From the NCBI RefSeq assembly GCF_015207705.1, contig NZ_JADEWI010000035.1, positions 1-64,000 on the forward strand: a DNA stretch of 64,000 nucleotides, written 5' to 3'. Numbering within the stretch: position 1 is the first letter of the stretch; every line of letters starts with the position of its first letter. Below are positions 1 to 9,041 of the stretch, in pieces. Position numbers and translations under genes: made by a program. Source of the DNA: Nostoc sp. LEGE 06077 (GTDB taxonomy: Bacteria; Cyanobacteriota; Cyanobacteriia; Cyanobacteriales; Nostocaceae). The notes beneath the pieces are model-generated. The model was not told the origin of the DNA, did no database searches, and worked only from the letters and a program-made list of their open reading frames with translations.

Positions 1-60
1 GACGATCATTTAATGTTGACTGCTGCTGGATTATGGAACTTCTACTTGATGGCAGCATAA
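1..60 (+). CDS. C-terminal tail of a truncated upstream gene
   Basis: Frame 1 is open from the window edge to a TAA at 58-60 and encodes about 19 residues ending in WNFYLMAA. The hybrid kinase gene starts 82 bp downstream on the same strand, so this is probably the end of the preceding gene. Too little is visible to name the family. Confidence 0.35.
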   Translation, partial: DDHLMLTAAGLWNFYLMAA

Positions 61-142
61 AAATTACATCAAAAACCACAGGGATCAGAATTTCAACGCA
101 ACTCTCAGTTATTTCCCAACAACTCTAGTATTTTGAGGCTTT

Positions 143-2134
143 ATGAAAAATAATTTTAGTAAATCGGGTGTCATTTTAATTGTTGATGACACTCCCATCA
201 ATTTAGAAATGCTGTTTGATTTTTTAGGTAAAGCCGGATTTACGGTATTAATTGCGGAAGATGGCGAAAGTGCGATCGCCATTGCAGAATATGGTAAACC
301 AGACTTAATTTTGTTAGATATCCTCATGCCGGGAATTGATGGTTTTGAAACTTGTCGTCGTCTTAAAGACAGTGAATCAACTCAAGATATTCCAGTTATC
401 TTTATGACAGCACTTTCAGAAACTGTCGATAAAGTCAAAGGCTTTGAACTGGGTGCAGTCGATTACCTCACCAAACCACTGCAACACCAAGAAGTATTAG
501 CCAGAATTCAACTGCATCTTAAGTTGCGAACTCTCACCAAAACCCTGCAAGAGCAAAATTTACGTCTAGAAACCGAAATTGCTGAACGTTTACAAGTCGA
601 AGAAAAAATCCGCGAACAAGCAGCTTTGTTAGATGTTACTAGCGATGCAATTATCGTTAAAGATTTTGATAATCAAATTTGTTTTTGGAACCAAGGCGCT
701 GAACATTTATATGGCTGGAAAGCCGTAGAAGTAATGGGTGAGAATGTCAATCAGATTTTATATACACCAGAAACCTTATCTCAAATCCAAAATATTTACG
801 CAAGTATAACTGAGTCTGGCTTTTGGCAAGGAGAATTAAAACAAGTTAACAAACAAGGACAAGATGTGATTGTGGCTAGTCGTTGGACTTTGATGTGCGA
901 TCGCCATAATCAACCAAAATCAATTTTGACTGTTAATACTGATATTACCGAAAAAAAACATTTAGAAAGTCAAATTCTCCGCGCTCAACGTCTAGAAAGC
1001 ATCGGTACACTAGCTAGTGGTATCGCTCACGACCTGAACAATATTCTGACTCCAATTTTGACCGCTGCCCAACTACTACAACTCAAAATGCCCGACACTA
1101 ACGAGCGCAATCAGCAGATGTTGAAAACCATCGAAACTAATTCTAAACGTGGAGCAGCTTTAGTCAAGCAAGTTTTGCAATTTGCGCGGGGAGTAGATGG
1201 TCAGCGTACCATTGTGCAAGTTAATCATCTGTTCTCCGAAATTCAGCAAATTGTCCAAGAGACTTTTCCTAAATCAATTGAATTAACCACAAATATTCAA
1301 CCAGGACTTTGGGCTGTGATTGGCGATGCAACACACCTGCATCAACTGCTGATGAACTTAGTAGTTAACGCCCGTGATGCCATGCCCAGAGGTGGTAATA
1401 TCAAAATCTCTGCCGAAAATCTTTTAATAGATGAACAGTATGCCCGAATGAATTTAGATGCGCGTGTCGGCGCTTACATTGTGGTGACGATTGCAGACAC
1501 AGGCGTGGGGATGCGGTCAGAAATTATTGATAGAATCTTTGAGCCGTTTTTCACCACCAAAGAAATTGGGAAAGGTACAGGATTGGGTTTATCTACGGTT
1601 AGAGGCATTATCCAAAGTCATGGCGGTTTTGTAAATGTATTCAGTCAAGTCGGTAGAGGTACAGAATTTAAAATCTTCTTACCAGCGGTGGAAGTAGCAA
1701 ATACCCTTCTAGGGGAAGACTTAGAATTGCTCAAAGGTAACGGAGAATTAATTTTAGTAGTTGATGACGAAAATGGAATTTTAGAAACTACCAAAATTTC
1801 TCTAGAGACTTATAACTATAGAGTATTAACTGCTAGTAATGGCATTGAAGCGATCGCTCTTTATGCTCAACACGAAGACGAAATTAACCTAGTGTTGATG
1901 GACATGATGATGCCCTCAATGGATGGTGCTACTGCTATTAGTACGATGCAAAAAATGAATTCTCAAGTCAAAGTTATTGCTGTTAGTGGTTTGACAGCCA
2001 GTAGTAAACTAACAAAAATGCCTGGAGTGAAACAATTTATTCCTAAGCCGTATACGACTAAGGATTTATTGCATACTTTACACAGCATTCTCGTGCAGGA
2101 ATCTCGAAACCCAGAGAGTGTGGCTAAATCTTAA
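143..2134 (+). CDS. Hybrid sensor: REC-PAS-HisKA-HATPase-REC
   Basis: A 663-residue soluble two-component hybrid kinase. It has an N-terminal receiver domain (residues about 10-125; acceptor D59 in LILLDILMP), a short coiled coil (about 130-160), a PAS domain (about 165-270), a dimerisation/phosphoacceptor domain with the H-box SGIAHDLNN (H296), an HATPase_c domain with N-box [10 protein letters not shown] and glycine boxes DTGVGM and GKGTGLGLS, and a C-terminal receiver (acceptor D587 in LVLMDMMMP). No membrane segment is visible, so it should act in the cytoplasm. The N-terminal receiver presumably takes phosphate from another kinase or modulates this one, and the C-terminal receiver is the internal relay. 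No partner regulator lies beside it, so the signal and output are unknown. The ATG at 143 places the first receiver at the very N-terminus, as is usual. Confidence 0.93.
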   Translation: MKNNFSKSGVILIVDDTPINLEMLFDFLGKAGFTVLIAEDGESAIAIAEYGKPDLILLDILMPGIDGFETCRRLKDSESTQDIPVIFMTALSETVDKVKGFELGAVDYLTKPLQHQEVLARIQLHLKLRTLTKTLQEQNLRLETEIAERLQVEEKIREQAALLDVTSDAIIVKDFDNQICFWNQGAEHLYGWKAVEVMGENVNQILYTPETLSQIQNIYASITESGFWQGELKQVNKQGQDVIVASRWTLMCDRHNQPKSILTVNTDITEKKHLESQILRAQRLESIGTLASGIAHDLNNILTPILTAAQLLQLKMPDTNERNQQMLKTIETNSKRGAALVKQVLQFARGVDGQRTIVQVNHLFSEIQQIVQETFPKSIELTTNIQPGLWAVIGDATHLHQLLMNLVVNARDAMPRGGNIKISAENLLIDEQYARMNLDARVGAYIVVTIADTGVGMRSEIIDRIFEPFFTTKEIGKGTGLGLSTVRGIIQSHGGFVNVFSQVGRGTEFKIFLPAVEVANTLLGEDLELLKGNGELILVVDDENGILETTKISLETYNYRVLTASNGIEAIALYAQHEDEINLVLMDMMMPSMDGATAISTMQKMNSQVKVIAVSGLTASSKLTKMPGVKQFIPKPYTTKDLLHTLHSILVQESRNPESVAKS

Positions 2135-2196
2135 ATAAGATAGCAGGGAACAGGTTAAAACGTATCCCGCCTAAAACTAAAGTTCCAGGTAGCTTC

Positions 2197-3669
2197 TTAA
2201 CTCGATTGTCGCCAGTGTGTAGGGGCTTCCAGATCATCAGGTAGACGGGTTGTGCGATCGCCTACTGCCATGCCAATCTGTTGTGAGTCTAAATTTTTCA
2301 CCCCTGTGAGAATTGCGCCTTCTAGTTTGACATCACACAGGTTTGTGCCAAATAAATTCGCGCCAATGAGGTTAGCCTGAGACAAATTGGCTTCATACAA
2401 AACTGCCCGATTCAAATTGGCTCCCATTAAGTTAGCTTGATATAAATCGGCTTCAGTCAAACTCGCTTCGGTGAGGTTGGCAAAGAAAACTTCTGTTTGT
2501 TGGAGTTTGGCAGCATTTAAATTTGCTCCAGACAGGTTAGCGCCATTTAAGTTGGCTCCTTGTAGGTTAGCGCCAATTAGTCCAGCTAGATGCAAATTAG
2601 CTTTACCTAACTTTGCTCCTTGTAAGTTAGCCAAAAACAGTTTTGCACCGGAGAGGTTCGCAACTTTTAATATTGCTTGTTGTAAGTTGGCTTTATAAAG
2701 GTTTGCTCCTTGTAAGTTAGCTGTACGCAGACTTGCACTTTGCAGATTAGCTGCACGCAAGTTAGCTCCTTGCAAATTGGCTCGATTCAGGTTTGCCCCT
2801 TGTAAGTTAGCTTCCCGTAAATTTGCTTTTTGTAAATTGGTTTCGTAGAGAATTGAGCGCGTGAGTTTTGCACTGTGGAGGTTGACTCCAGAGAGGTTAG
2901 AACCGCGCAAGTCTGCTCCTGAAAGGTCTGCACCGCGTAAATCTGCCCTTTCTAAATTGGCTCCGAGTAAGTCTGCTCGCCGAATATCTATGTTACGTAA
3001 ATCTAATTTTTGGCTTTCTAACTCTAATAGTGAATTACGTCTACCAATAATTGTCAGTGCAGCTTGCACATCCCGGCGGATTTTGGGTGCTTCTTCATTG
3101 TTCTGCCGTTCTCCCTGCTTTGTTGTCAGCACCCGGCTTTTTGGTTTACCCCAATATATTGGCTGTGTATCTTCTGCTTTGAAGAGTTCGGCTTCTGTGG
3201 GAATACCTGTATTTTCCCGGACAAAAGCTGCGAGGATTTCCATAATTGTCCAGTGTTCTTTGGGAAAATCCTGGGCGATGCGTTCTAAAACATAAATTGC
3301 CCCAATCCGCGTTTCGATTCTTTCATGACCTAGCTGCGTAATAGCAGCCATAAATCTATCTGCAATCAATCTATCTTGGGAGATTTGAGCATTTTGCATA
3401 CTCAGTTCAACGTTCTTTTCCGAGGCGATCGCATTTTTCTGCATTGCCTCTGTCCGCTTGCCGGCATAATAAGCATTAATCATGACCGCTAATCCCAAGA
3501 ACATGATGGCAGTCGTTGTTAATGCTTGGGTTCTATATTGTATTTGCTGCGGAATTGATAATTCCTTTTTATTGGATGCCACAAAAACAATTATATTCAG
3601 TGCGATCGCGAATATAACTGTCGTACCTATCAACCAACGCAACATTTTGTCTGTCTTATTTGCAGACAT
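2197..3669 (-). CDS. Membrane-anchored pentapeptide-repeat protein
   Basis: About 490 residues. Two hydrophobic segments near the N-terminus (LIGTTVIFAIALNIIVFV and an ALTTTAIMFLGLAVMIN stretch) predict membrane anchoring. A pre-repeat domain of about 85 residues follows, with the motif ETRIGAIYVLERIA. Beyond it are some 45 A(N/D)LXX pentapeptide units (ADLRGADLSG, ANLQGANLNR and so on) that should fold into a right-handed quadrilateral beta helix. The ATG at 3669 is preferred to the GTG at 3687 because GAGGAA lies about 11 nt upstream of it. The neighbouring gene at 3952-4668 is a shorter paralogue with the same pre-repeat domain. Pentapeptide-repeat proteins are very abundant in cyanobacteria and the function of this type is unknown. 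Confidence 0.88.
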   Translation of the reverse strand: MSANKTDKMLRWLIGTTVIFAIALNIIVFVASNKKELSIPQQIQYRTQALTTTAIMFLGLAVMINAYYAGKRTEAMQKNAIASEKNVELSMQNAQISQDRLIADRFMAAITQLGHERIETRIGAIYVLERIAQDFPKEHWTIMEILAAFVRENTGIPTEAELFKAEDTQPIYWGKPKSRVLTTKQGERQNNEEAPKIRRDVQAALTIIGRRNSLLELESQKLDLRNIDIRRADLLGANLERADLRGADLSGADLRGSNLSGVNLHSAKLTRSILYETNLQKANLREANLQGANLNRANLQGANLRAANLQSASLRTANLQGANLYKANLQQAILKVANLSGAKLFLANLQGAKLGKANLHLAGLIGANLQGANLNGANLSGANLNAAKLQQTEVFFANLTEASLTEADLYQANLMGANLNRAVLYEANLSQANLIGANLFGTNLCDVKLEGAILTGVKNLDSQQIGMAVGDRTTRLPDDLEAPTHWRQSS

Positions 3670-3951
3670 AGGAATAATATTCCTCACAATACAGAATTAT
3701 TACTTAGATATTGGGATTGAGTATAACATTTCGCTAAAATTTTGAATATATAGTTGCGGATTTTTATTAATGTTACTTTCCTTCTTCAAGTTGTCTTTGT
3801 AATGATATTTTGACAACCAGTAGGCAATATTTAATATTTTCTTAAATTTTAGTAGTTTTTCACCCTGATCAGTAGCTGCACCAAGACTTGCATTCCGCTA
3901 AATTAACAGTAATATCCAGAAAACATTTCTCTATTCAGTATTTATCCTCTC

Positions 3952-4668
3952 TTATCCGGAAAATTTTGCTTCTCGGAGATTAGCTCCATCAAGGATGGCA
4001 TCTTGAAGATTAGTTTGAGATAAATTAGCTAGATAAAAGTTCGCCTTGAACAAATTTGCTTTTGCAAGGTTTGCTTGAGACAAATTAGCCGCACTGATAA
4101 TTGCTTCAGCAAGGTTCGCACCAACAAGGTTAGCCTCAGATAAGTTAGCTGCACTCAAAATTGCACCACGGAGGTTGGCACCAGCGAGATTGACACCTGA
4201 TAAATTAACTTGGTAGAGGTTAGCACCAGCGAGGTTTGCACCACTGAGATTTGCGCCTCTTAAGTCTGTATAGCTTAAATCAATTTGTGCCGATTCTAAA
4301 GGTTTTTGAATGTCTCTTCTCGTAATCACGTTCAAAGATGCCTGAATATCTGGATGAATCTCTTTGTTTTCCTTGTGAGGAGAGTTTTGTCGCACAAAAG
4401 CAGTGAGAATTTCTATTATTTCCCAGTTATGTTGGCAATGAGCAAGCGCTAATCTTTCTAATTCTAGAATTCCCTGTAATCTGGTATCTATAGTTTGATG
4501 ATGTAGACTTTCTACTGCTATTTTTAAACGTTTTTTTATATTTGATTGAGAGATCAGATGCTGTTTATCTTGACCGCAAACTATCCCTAGGATGATATCA
4601 ATAAATAAATTTTTATTAATTGAATAGTTTTTTTCCGGCTGACCAATATTGCTTATGTGTATAATCAT
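3952..4668 (-). CDS. Short pentapeptide-repeat protein, paralogue of its neighbour
   Basis: 238 residues. The first about 125 residues contain a helical pre-repeat domain (motif DTRLQGILELERLA, then WEIIEILTAFVRQN and a RRDIQ segment). This aligns with the pre-repeat domain of the protein encoded at 2197-3669. About 20 pentapeptide units follow (ANLSGANLAGANL and similar). It lacks the N-terminal membrane segments of the neighbour, so it is probably soluble. The two genes are on the same strand with about 280 bp between them and look like a tandem duplication followed by repeat expansion or contraction. The ATG at 4668 has no strong ribosome binding site. Function unknown. Confidence 0.82.
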   Translation of the reverse strand: MIIHISNIGQPEKNYSINKNLFIDIILGIVCGQDKQHLISQSNIKKRLKIAVESLHHQTIDTRLQGILELERLALAHCQHNWEIIEILTAFVRQNSPHKENKEIHPDIQASLNVITRRDIQKPLESAQIDLSYTDLRGANLSGANLAGANLYQVNLSGVNLAGANLRGAILSAANLSEANLVGANLAEAIISAANLSQANLAKANLFKANFYLANLSQTNLQDAILDGANLREAKFSG

Positions 4669-5315
4669 TTTAAATATTTCCAGAAGATATTGTTGTTTTT
4701 TATTGTCTGAAAATTATAAAGATTTCGTCATTCGTAAATATAATGATTATTTCAAGCTAATAGTGAGAAAATATCACTATGTCTAGAGACAGAAATTAAA
4801 GTCCCGACTTGAAAGTTTTTAAAATTTATCAGGAAATATACTTTGTATCGTGTTTTCTGGCTTAGTAGGGGACAAATTTATCTGTGTCGAGGTGTATTCA
4901 TTTACATAGACTGCTGACAAGGTTTTACGCGTCTACATTGGTGGTTAATTATTTTTTCATACCTCACGACACAAGAAACGATGCGCCTACATACCCTACA
5001 GTTTATTGTGTAATATATAACTAATTACCTACTAGGATTGCATCTTGTACTAGTGGCTTTACTCGAATGAAAGTCAGGTGGAAAATCTTGAAAGTTAGCT
5101 TCATATATGCTTTTAGGTTGTGGACATTGGCCATCTTCCGATTGTTGAGAATGATGGAAAATATCAGTAAGAGGAAAAGTATCCTTTATGAAGTTTGTCA
5201 TGAATTGCGATCGCTGATGTCTGCACTATTTATCATCAGCCCTAGGGTTGAATGAACAAGTCTGCGTTATCGGATTGCTCTAAGATGTATTTAATTTAGA
5301 TGGAATAGTTGGTTT
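4669..5315 (+). other. Intergenic region, no supported gene
   Basis: About 650 bp of AT-rich DNA between the divergent pentapeptide gene and the secreted-protein gene. A 62-codon frame at 5067-5255 is open, but it has no recognisable family or ribosome binding site and I do not support it. No RNA gene was recognised. Confidence 0.5.
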
Positions 5316-5870
5316 ATGCTAAAGCGCAGTTTTCTTTTAGGGATACTGATATCTCTTTTGACATTTGTCAGCATCAGTCATATACCAACTGCTGCACTAT
5401 CAAGTAATTCTTTTCCACAAACTTGGCAAGGTACATGGAATGGTATCATGTGCGATCGCTCTGTACAAGGAAAGTCTCAAACTGTCCCAATGGCACTCCA
5501 AATTCAACCAATCTCGCAAAATCCCATACGCTACACTTGGCAAATAACTTACGGTACAGGCGCAAAAAAGCTGGTACGTAATTATGAGTTAGTTGCTAAA
5601 AATCAGGGTGCTGGCCATTTTGTGATTGATGAGAAAGATGGAACTTTAATTGATGCTTGGTGGTTGGGAGAAAAGCTCTACAGTCAATTTAGAGTTAACA
5701 ATCGGCTAATCAGTACACAATATCAACTACAAGATAATCGGCTCAACTATGAACTTGTGGTATATCAGTCTCTCACACCCCAAGCGCCTAATTCTCCGCA
5801 ACCAGATGTTTTTGCAAGCTACCAACTTCAATCTACTCAGTCTGCTAGACTATCGCCTGTTAAAAAATAA
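5316..5870 (+). CDS. Secreted hypothetical protein
   Basis: 184 residues beginning with a signal peptide: positively charged MLKR, the hydrophobic core SFLLGILISLLTFVSIS, and a likely cleavage near PTAALSS. The mature part opens with FPQTWQGTWNGIMCDRS and is rich in Tyr, Gln and Trp, suggesting a beta-barrel, lipocalin-like fold of about 140 residues. It is presumably exported to the periplasm or envelope. It stands alone upstream of the microviridin cluster, with about 200 bp separating it from the first precursor gene, so no link to microviridin is implied. The protein family is not one I can name. Confidence 0.65.
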   Translation: MLKRSFLLGILISLLTFVSISHIPTAALSSNSFPQTWQGTWNGIMCDRSVQGKSQTVPMALQIQPISQNPIRYTWQITYGTGAKKLVRNYELVAKNQGAGHFVIDEKDGTLIDAWWLGEKLYSQFRVNNRLISTQYQLQDNRLNYELVVYQSLTPQAPNSPQPDVFASYQLQSTQSARLSPVKK

Positions 5871-5947
5871 TTGACTATTGACAGCCTAAACGAAAAAAAT
5901 ATGACACTTATGTAATGCTAAATATTACTAATCATTAACTATTTTTA

Positions 5948-6009
5948 CTTAAATGTCTTAACTGTCTTAAGTACCTAAAGATATTTAATTCTTAAATGTC
6001 TTAACTGTC
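5948..6009 (+). promoter_or_regulatory. Direct repeat pair upstream of microviridin precursors
   Basis: The 19-mer cttaaatgtcttaactgtc occurs exactly twice, at 5948-5966 and 5991-6009. The 43-bp centre spacing is about four helical turns, so both copies face the same side of the DNA. They lie 67-128 bp before the first precursor ATG. Within each copy the motif tgtctta and its relative ctgtc recur. This arrangement suggests binding sites for a transcription factor controlling the cluster. That is an inference: no regulator gene is present next to the cluster. Confidence 0.45.
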
Positions 6010-6075
6010 CTTGCCTACATATTCAATTGCTGGTATATCTTGAATGGAAAAATAATTTTCTTCAGGAAAAACACC

Positions 6076-6219
6076 ATGTCTACAAACACCGTTAAAACAG
6101 TGGATGTTGGAGTGGTACCATTCTTTGCACGTTTCTTGGAAGAACAAGCAGCAGAAGGAACTGAAACTCCTTCTTTTCCTTGGACTTTCAAGTTTCCTTC
6201 AGATGCAGAAGACACTTAA
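6076..6219 (+). CDS. mdnA: Microviridin precursor peptide 1
   Basis: A 47-residue ribosomal precursor. The leader contains the conserved helix PFFARFLEEQ (residues 15-24), which is the docking site for the ATP-grasp ligases in the microviridin family. The C-terminal core is WTFKFPSDAEDT, matching the TxKxPSDx(E/D)(E/D) consensus. By family knowledge Thr-Asp and Ser-Glu/Asp side chains become lactones and Lys-Glu/Asp becomes a lactam, giving a tricyclic protease inhibitor. The residue after PSD is Ala where many microviridins have Trp. An AGGAAA ribosome binding site lies about 9 nt before the ATG. A second precursor follows 90 bp downstream and the ligase genes begin 450 bp further on. Confidence 0.95.
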   Translation: MSTNTVKTVDVGVVPFFARFLEEQAAEGTETPSFPWTFKFPSDAEDT

Positions 6220-6248
6220 TTTTAATCTTCTAATTCTGAAGTAAAAGA

Positions 6249-6275
6249 ATTAGCCGTAATTAAATAACTGCTAAT
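6249..6275 (+). promoter_or_regulatory. RNA hairpin after precursor 1
   Basis: A stem attagc/gctaat (6249-6254 with 6270-6275) encloses a weaker inner stem gtaat/ataac with one mismatch. The same structure with a compensatory base change follows precursor 2. There is no T-run after it, so it is more likely an mRNA processing or stability element than an intrinsic terminator. Confidence 0.5.
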
Positions 6276-6308
6276 CCTGAATAACAACCAACATCAAGGA
6301 ATAATACC

Positions 6309-6458
6309 ATGTCTACAAACACAACCAAAACTAAAAAAGTAGAAGCAGTACCTTTCTTTGCTCGTTTTTTAGAAGAGCAAGTAACTGAACAGTCTAATAC
6401 TGCTCCTTTCCCAACTACCTTAAAGTATCCTTCCGATTGGGAAGATGGCGGCTACTAA
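6309..6458 (+). CDS. mdnA: Microviridin precursor peptide 2
   Basis: A 49-residue precursor paralogous to the upstream one. It shares the MSTNT start and the leader helix PFFARFLEEQ at the same position. The core is TTLKYPSDWEDGGY, close to classical microviridins (KYPSDWE). The ring-forming Thr, Lys, Ser, Asp, Glu and Asp are all present, and a GGY tail follows the cyclised segment. AAGGA lies about 10 nt before the ATG. The two leaders are nearly identical in the ligase-binding helix but differ before and after it, so both should be substrates of the same enzymes and yield two different products. The Leu/Tyr and Trp positions, which set protease specificity in this family, differ from precursor 1. 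Confidence 0.95.
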   Translation: MSTNTTKTKKVEAVPFFARFLEEQVTEQSNTAPFPTTLKYPSDWEDGGY

Positions 6459-6481
6459 TTAGCTTCATCTGAAATTAAGAG

Positions 6482-6512
6482 AGTAGCAGTTATCAAATAA
6501 CTAAAAGCTACT
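6482..6512 (+). promoter_or_regulatory. RNA hairpin after precursor 2
   Basis: Stem agtagc/gctact (6482-6487 with 6507-6512) encloses a perfect inner stem agttat/ataact with a caa loop. Relative to the hairpin after precursor 1, the second base pair is G-C instead of T-A on both arms, a compensatory change that supports conservation as RNA structure. Confidence 0.5.
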
Positions 6513-6517
6513 ATCGA

Positions 6518-6570
6518 AAAGGCGATCGCTTCCATATTATCTTATCCATAACATGGAAGCGATCGCCTTT
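6518..6570 (+). terminator. 18-bp perfect inverted repeat between precursors and ligases
   Basis: Arms at 6518-6535 and 6553-6570 are perfectly complementary over 18 bp with a 17-nt loop. The arms contain the HIP1 octamer gcgatcgc, and the right arm ends in a short T-run (gcctttat). It lies 60 bp after precursor 2 and 100 bp before mdnB. It probably acts as a partial terminator that makes precursor mRNA more abundant than enzyme mRNA. Confidence 0.7.
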
Positions 6571-6669
6571 ATCTCATCACTAACTTTTTCAATAAGTGGG
6601 GAATGGAAAAAGCAATTTTACTAGTATTGCTTAATATCTACCTTCTAAAATTTTAAAGGAAAATATTTT

Positions 6670-7659
6670 ATGCACTTGTCTCGTGATGTTGTTTTATTAA
6701 TTACCCACAGTGGTGATTTCTTCACCATAGATAAAGTAGCAGAAGCCTTGTCAAAAAAAGGAGCGCAACCATTCCGTCTAGATACTGATGAGTTTCCTTT
6801 AGAAGTACAATTAACAGCACATTTTGGTAAATCTCAAAGCTACCACACCATAGAATATAACAACCATTTTATTAGCACAGAGCAGGTACAATCTGTGTGG
6901 ATGCGCCGTATTTGGGAACCACAATTCACTCAAGAATTAGCACCTAAGTTCCGAGAAGCTTGCATTAAAGAATCAAAAGCCACTTTAGATGGTTTTTGGG
7001 ACAGTCTTAAAGAAGCTACTTGGGTAGATAATTTAGAACGGATAGATTATGCAAGTAACAAGCTGCGTCAATTGCGGATTGCCTCGGAAGTAGGTTTTGT
7101 GATTCCCCAAACTCTTGTCACTAACAAAGCCGAAGCAGCACGAGAGTTTTTTGAGCAAGTCAACGGCAAAATGGTGAGCAAGCTTTTGACTACTCTTTCC
7201 TACAGTATGCAGGCTAACTCATCATTCTTTCTCTACACCAGTACCGTTAAAGCAGAAGACTTGCAAGATGCTGAGTCACTGCGCTATTGCCCTATGGTTT
7301 TTCAAGAGCAAATCCCCAAGCAGCAAGAATTACGGGTGGTATATGTGAATGGCAATGTCTTTGTCGGGGCGCTGAATGCAGATGTGTATGCAGCCGCCAA
7401 AGCTGATTGGCGTAAACCTGGTGTGGAAGTTGGCGCATGGCAACACCACCAACTTTCTGAAGAATTAGTGCGTCGTTTGCAAACCTTTATGGGGCGATTT
7501 GGTTTGTTGTTTGGAGCATTTGATTTTATTCTCACACCATCTGGCGAATACGTCTTTTTGGAAGTTAACCCCATAGGAGAGTGGGGAATGTTGGAGAAAG
7601 ATTTAGACTTGCCCATTGCCAATGCGATCGCCGATTCACTGTTACAAACCGACAAATAA
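6670..7659 (+). CDS. mdnB: Microviridin ATP-grasp ligase, MdnB/MvdC-like
   Basis: 329 residues, the normal size for microviridin ATP-grasp ligases. The N-terminal MHLSRDVVLLITHSGDFFT and FRLDTDEFPLEVQL segments are characteristic. The central and C-terminal ATP-grasp fold contains MVSKLLTTLSYS, the RYCPMVFQEQIPKQQELRVVY strand (quoted in part) and the metal-binding end EVNPIGEWG. In characterised clusters the enzyme of this type closes the lactam between Lys and an acidic residue after the lactones are formed. I assign the MdnB role from the N-terminal sequence type and the order precursor-B-C. AAGGA lies 9 nt upstream of the ATG. mdnC follows after 38 bp, so the two are co-transcribed. Confidence 0.9.
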   Translation: MHLSRDVVLLITHSGDFFTIDKVAEALSKKGAQPFRLDTDEFPLEVQLTAHFGKSQSYHTIEYNNHFISTEQVQSVWMRRIWEPQFTQELAPKFREACIKESKATLDGFWDSLKEATWVDNLERIDYASNKLRQLRIASEVGFVIPQTLVTNKAEAAREFFEQVNGKMVSKLLTTLSYSMQANSSFFLYTSTVKAEDLQDAESLRYCPMVFQEQIPKQQELRVVYVNGNVFVGALNADVYAAAKADWRKPGVEVGAWQHHQLSEELVRRLQTFMGRFGLLFGAFDFILTPSGEYVFLEVNPIGEWGMLEKDLDLPIANAIADSLLQTDK

Positions 7660-7697
7660 TATAGAAAGATTTTATCCTTATATACTTCAGACTTTTT

Positions 7698-8672
7698 ATG
7701 ACAGTATTAATAATTACATTTAGTCAAGATAATGAAAGCATCCCTTTAGTTATCAAAGAAATTGAAGCTAGAGGTGAAAAAGCATTTCGGTTTGATACAG
7801 ATAGATTTCCCACCGAAGTCAAGTTAGATATTTACTCTGGCGACACTGAGCAAATAATTATTACAGATGGCGAACAAAAGCTCGACTTAAATGAAGTATC
7901 TTCAGTTTGGTATCGGCGGATGCGCTATGGGCAGAAAATCCCCAATTCAATGGACAAGCAATACAGAGATGCCTCAATTCAGGAATGTCGCGTTACTGTG
8001 AGGGGGATGATTGCCAGTCTTGGGGGATTTCACCTTGATAAAATGTCAAATGTAGATCGGGCTAATAATAAACAACTACAATTACAAGTCGCACAGCAAA
8101 TAGGGCTATTAACTCCCCGTACCCTGACAACAAATAATCCCGCAGCCGTCAAGCAATTTGCTCAAGAGTGTGAACAAGGTATCGTCACCAAAATGCTTTC
8201 TTCCTTTGCTATTTATGATGATCAAGGGCGAGAAAACGTTGTGTTTACTACTCCAGTGACAGCAGATGATCTAGAGAATATGGCAGGCCTTTGTTATTGT
8301 CCGATGACGTTTCAAGAAAACGTCCCGAAGGCACTGGAATTACGCACAACTATTGTGGGACATCAAGTATTTACTGCCGCAGTTAATTCTCAAAGTTTAG
8401 CTGGATCTACTTTCGATTGGCGAAAAGAAGGCAAAGCCTTAGTTAATAATTGGCAACCCTACAAACTGCCCGAAGATATTGAGAAAAAGCTACTCAACCT
8501 TCTGGCTCATTTTGGTTTAAACTATGGTGCAATTGATATTATAGTTACCCCCGATGGTCGGCACATATTCCTCGAAGTTAACCCAGTTGGGGAATTTTTC
8601 TGGATGGAAATATATTCACCACATTATCCTATCTCTCAGGCGATCGCTGAAATTTTACTTACACAAAAATAG
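7698..8672 (+). CDS. mdnC: Microviridin ATP-grasp ligase, MdnC/MvdD-like
   Basis: 324 residues, beginning MTVLIITFSQDNESIPLVIK, which is the typical start of the MdnC/MvdD group. The FRFDTDRFPTEVKLD strand, the KALELRTTIV strand and the ATP-grasp end FLEVNPVGEFFW are all visible. Family knowledge: this enzyme forms the two ester (lactone) rings of microviridin, using ATP to phosphorylate the acidic side chains, and it is activated by binding the PFFARFL leader helix. It shares about the same fold and length as mdnB, 38 bp upstream. An imperfect inverted repeat at 8689-8743 lies just after the stop codon and may end the transcript. Confidence 0.92.
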   Translation: MTVLIITFSQDNESIPLVIKEIEARGEKAFRFDTDRFPTEVKLDIYSGDTEQIIITDGEQKLDLNEVSSVWYRRMRYGQKIPNSMDKQYRDASIQECRVTVRGMIASLGGFHLDKMSNVDRANNKQLQLQVAQQIGLLTPRTLTTNNPAAVKQFAQECEQGIVTKMLSSFAIYDDQGRENVVFTTPVTADDLENMAGLCYCPMTFQENVPKALELRTTIVGHQVFTAAVNSQSLAGSTFDWRKEGKALVNNWQPYKLPEDIEKKLLNLLAHFGLNYGAIDIIVTPDGRHIFLEVNPVGEFFWMEIYSPHYPISQAIAEILLTQK

Positions 8673-8688
8673 AGGTAAGAGATAACTA

Positions 8689-8743
8689 ATTTTGGATTTA
8701 GGGTTTTCAGTAGAAATTTTAGCTTAAATCCCAAATCCAAAAT
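8689..8743 (+). repeat. Imperfect inverted repeat after mdnC
   Basis: The left arm attttggatttaggg (8689-8703) pairs with cccaaatccaaaat (8730-8743) except for one bulged base. Elements of this wording (repeated 'ttttggattt') are dispersed in Nostoc genomes. It could act as a terminator for the mdnBC transcript. The remaining stretch to 9041 is AT-rich with nothing recognised. Confidence 0.5.
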
Positions 8744-9041
8744 TTCCTATTTAATAGATAAGCAAATTTTGCCAAGGCGAACATCAGCAACATTAATATT
8801 TCTGTCTTCTGATATATATTTCAATATTTATTGATAGTTCTCTATCTCCGTCATTTTTCCTGAAAATAATAGAGATATCTGTCAAGATATTACTAATTAA
8901 TATATTATTATTTTGATTGACATTTTCTCCTAAAAACGACTTACATTATAACTCATAAAATACACCATACTAATATATAAAAATAGTTGCAAGCAGATTT
9001 TATTATAATTATGAATTAATTTATTTGGAGATGAAAATTTT

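Noticed and set aside
2861-3295. Long plus-strand frame opposite the pentapeptide-repeat gene
   Set aside because: It is the antisense shadow of regular repeat codons.
5067-5255. 62-codon reading frame
   Set aside because: No ribosome binding site, no recognisable family and unlikely composition.
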